NCBI GenBank assembly: GCA_029051835.1
Contig: JAIDKJ010000192.1
Location: 1 to 6,741 of the forward strand
Direction of reading: 5' to 3'
Source of the DNA: Paramuribaculum sp.
GTDB taxonomy: Bacteria; Bacteroidota; Bacteroidia; Bacteroidales; Muribaculaceae
DNA length: 6,741 bases
Part shown: piece by piece, positions 6,253 to 6,741 of the stretch
How the letters are laid out: each line of letters opens with the position of its first letter
How positions within the stretch are numbered: position 1 is the first letter of the stretch
Notes under the pieces: model-generated
What the model was told of the DNA's origin: nothing
Seen by the model: the letters and a program-made list of their open reading frames with translations, nothing else
The model's database searches: none
Position numbers and translations under genes: made by a program

Positions 6253-6301
6253 AAAAAAAGCCACAAGGGCCACCATTCTCCATCGGAAGCGGTGGCCCTT
6301 G
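6253..6301 (-). terminator. Rho-independent terminator for the ABC-F gene
   Basis: Arms CAAGGGCCACC (6264-6274) and GGTGGCCCTTG (6291-6301) form a perfect 11-pair stem with a 16-base loop. Read leftward, the stem is followed by TGGC and then seven Ts (the A-run at 6253-6259 on the plus strand), so it is oriented to end leftward transcription from the ABC-F gene. On the plus strand no T-run follows the stem, so it is at best a weak terminator for the OmpA-family gene, although the hairpin could still protect that mRNA's 3' end. Confidence 0.8.
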
Positions 6302-6322
6302 CTGTATCTCCATAGAGTGCGG

Positions 6323-6741
6323 TCAGGCTTTCTCCGAAAGCTCAAGCCACCGCATCTCTTTCTCATCAAGCAGCTGCGTCACTTCCTGGTATCTGACCGA
6401 TGCCGAAGCGATCTCCTCGGAGGCTGCGCCCGAATTGAACAACGCCTCAAGCTGCGCCTTCTCCTCGTTGAGCGCCTCCAGCTCGGTTTCGAGCGCTTCA
6501 AACTCACGTCGCTCCTTGTATGTAAGCTTCTGCCGCTCCGGCTCCGACCTCTGTTTCTCTCTGGCCGGCTCCTCGGCCGGCTTAGCCGACACCTCTTTAG
6601 TGCGTTGCCGCTCGTCGCTGTAGGCTCTCCATTCGGTATAGTTGCCGGGGAAGTCATACACCTCACCGGTGCCGTCGAGCACAAACAGATGATCGACGAT
6701 CGAATCAAGGAAAAAGCGGTCGTGACTGATCACTATCAGAC
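6323..6741 (-). CDS. ABC-F family ATPase, C-terminal part (Uup-like), truncated by window edge
   Basis: This is the end of a soluble duplicated ABC ATPase that acts on ribosomes or, for Uup, on branched DNA. The frame enters from the right edge as LIVISHDRFFLD, the beta strand and H-loop histidine of the second nucleotide-binding domain; the GTG at 6733 is an internal valine, not a start. Next comes FVLDGTGEVYDFPGNYTEW, the standard end of the domain, then a charged linker rich in Lys/Glu/Pro/Ala and the C-terminal coiled coil beginning KLTYKERREFEALETELEAL. That 'K-L-[TS]-YKE-R-E' helix pair is typical of the Uup subgroup C-terminal domain. About 138 residues are visible; some 450-500 are missing, so Walker A and the signature motif cannot be checked. 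Its terminator lies just downstream, convergent with the OmpA-family gene. Confidence 0.9.
   Translation of the reverse strand, partial: LIVISHDRFFLDSIVDHLFVLDGTGEVYDFPGNYTEWRAYSDERQRTKEVSAKPAEEPAREKQRSEPERQKLTYKERREFEALETELEALNEEKAQLEALFNSGAASEEIASASVRYQEVTQLLDEKEMRWLELSEKA

Overview
The window looks like chromosomal DNA from a member of the Bacteroidales, possibly a Muribaculaceae-like gut lineage; the family-level guess is inference. The support is: four promoter-like octamers fitting the Bacteroidetes -7 element TAnnTTTG, A-rich leaders without clear Shine-Dalgarno sequences, a PorT-type beta-barrel protein, and a LysM/periplasmic-binding fusion protein of a kind I associate with this phylum. 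I see no tRNA, rRNA, CRISPR array, insertion sequence or phage gene. The content reads as core housekeeping and cell-envelope genes.

Layout from left to right. (1) The 3' part of holA (DNA polymerase III delta, clamp loader) runs rightward and is cut by the left edge. (2) Converging on it is a leftward two-gene operon: a 701-aa secreted protein with four LysM domains and a periplasmic-binding-protein fold, followed by a 233-aa PorT-like outer-membrane beta-barrel. Their stop and start codons share one base. (3) Divergent from this operon is a 184-aa HEAT-repeat protein of the AlkD type, from a very short intergenic region in which two -7 elements lie almost back to back. (4) Converging on it is a leftward EamA/DMT-family membrane transporter. 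(5) Divergent from the transporter is an OmpA-family lipoprotein with a glycine zipper. (6) Converging on the lipoprotein is the C-terminal end of an ABC-F ATPase (Uup-like), cut by the right edge, with a Rho-independent terminator between the two.

Transcription direction switches at every unit, giving three convergent and two divergent junctions. No gap exceeds 300 bases. The longest, 5285-5526 (242 bases), holds the divergent promoters of the transporter and the OmpA lipoprotein plus a few weak repeats.

Functionally, the LysM/barrel operon and the OmpA lipoprotein all point to the peptidoglycan-outer-membrane interface, while holA, the AlkD-like protein and a Uup-like ATPase touch DNA replication, repair or translation. 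I do not see a convincing new multi-gene system. The most worthwhile leads are the coupled LysM-binding-protein/beta-barrel pair and the short AlkD-like protein, which lacks a key tryptophan and is probably made from a leaderless or near-leaderless mRNA.
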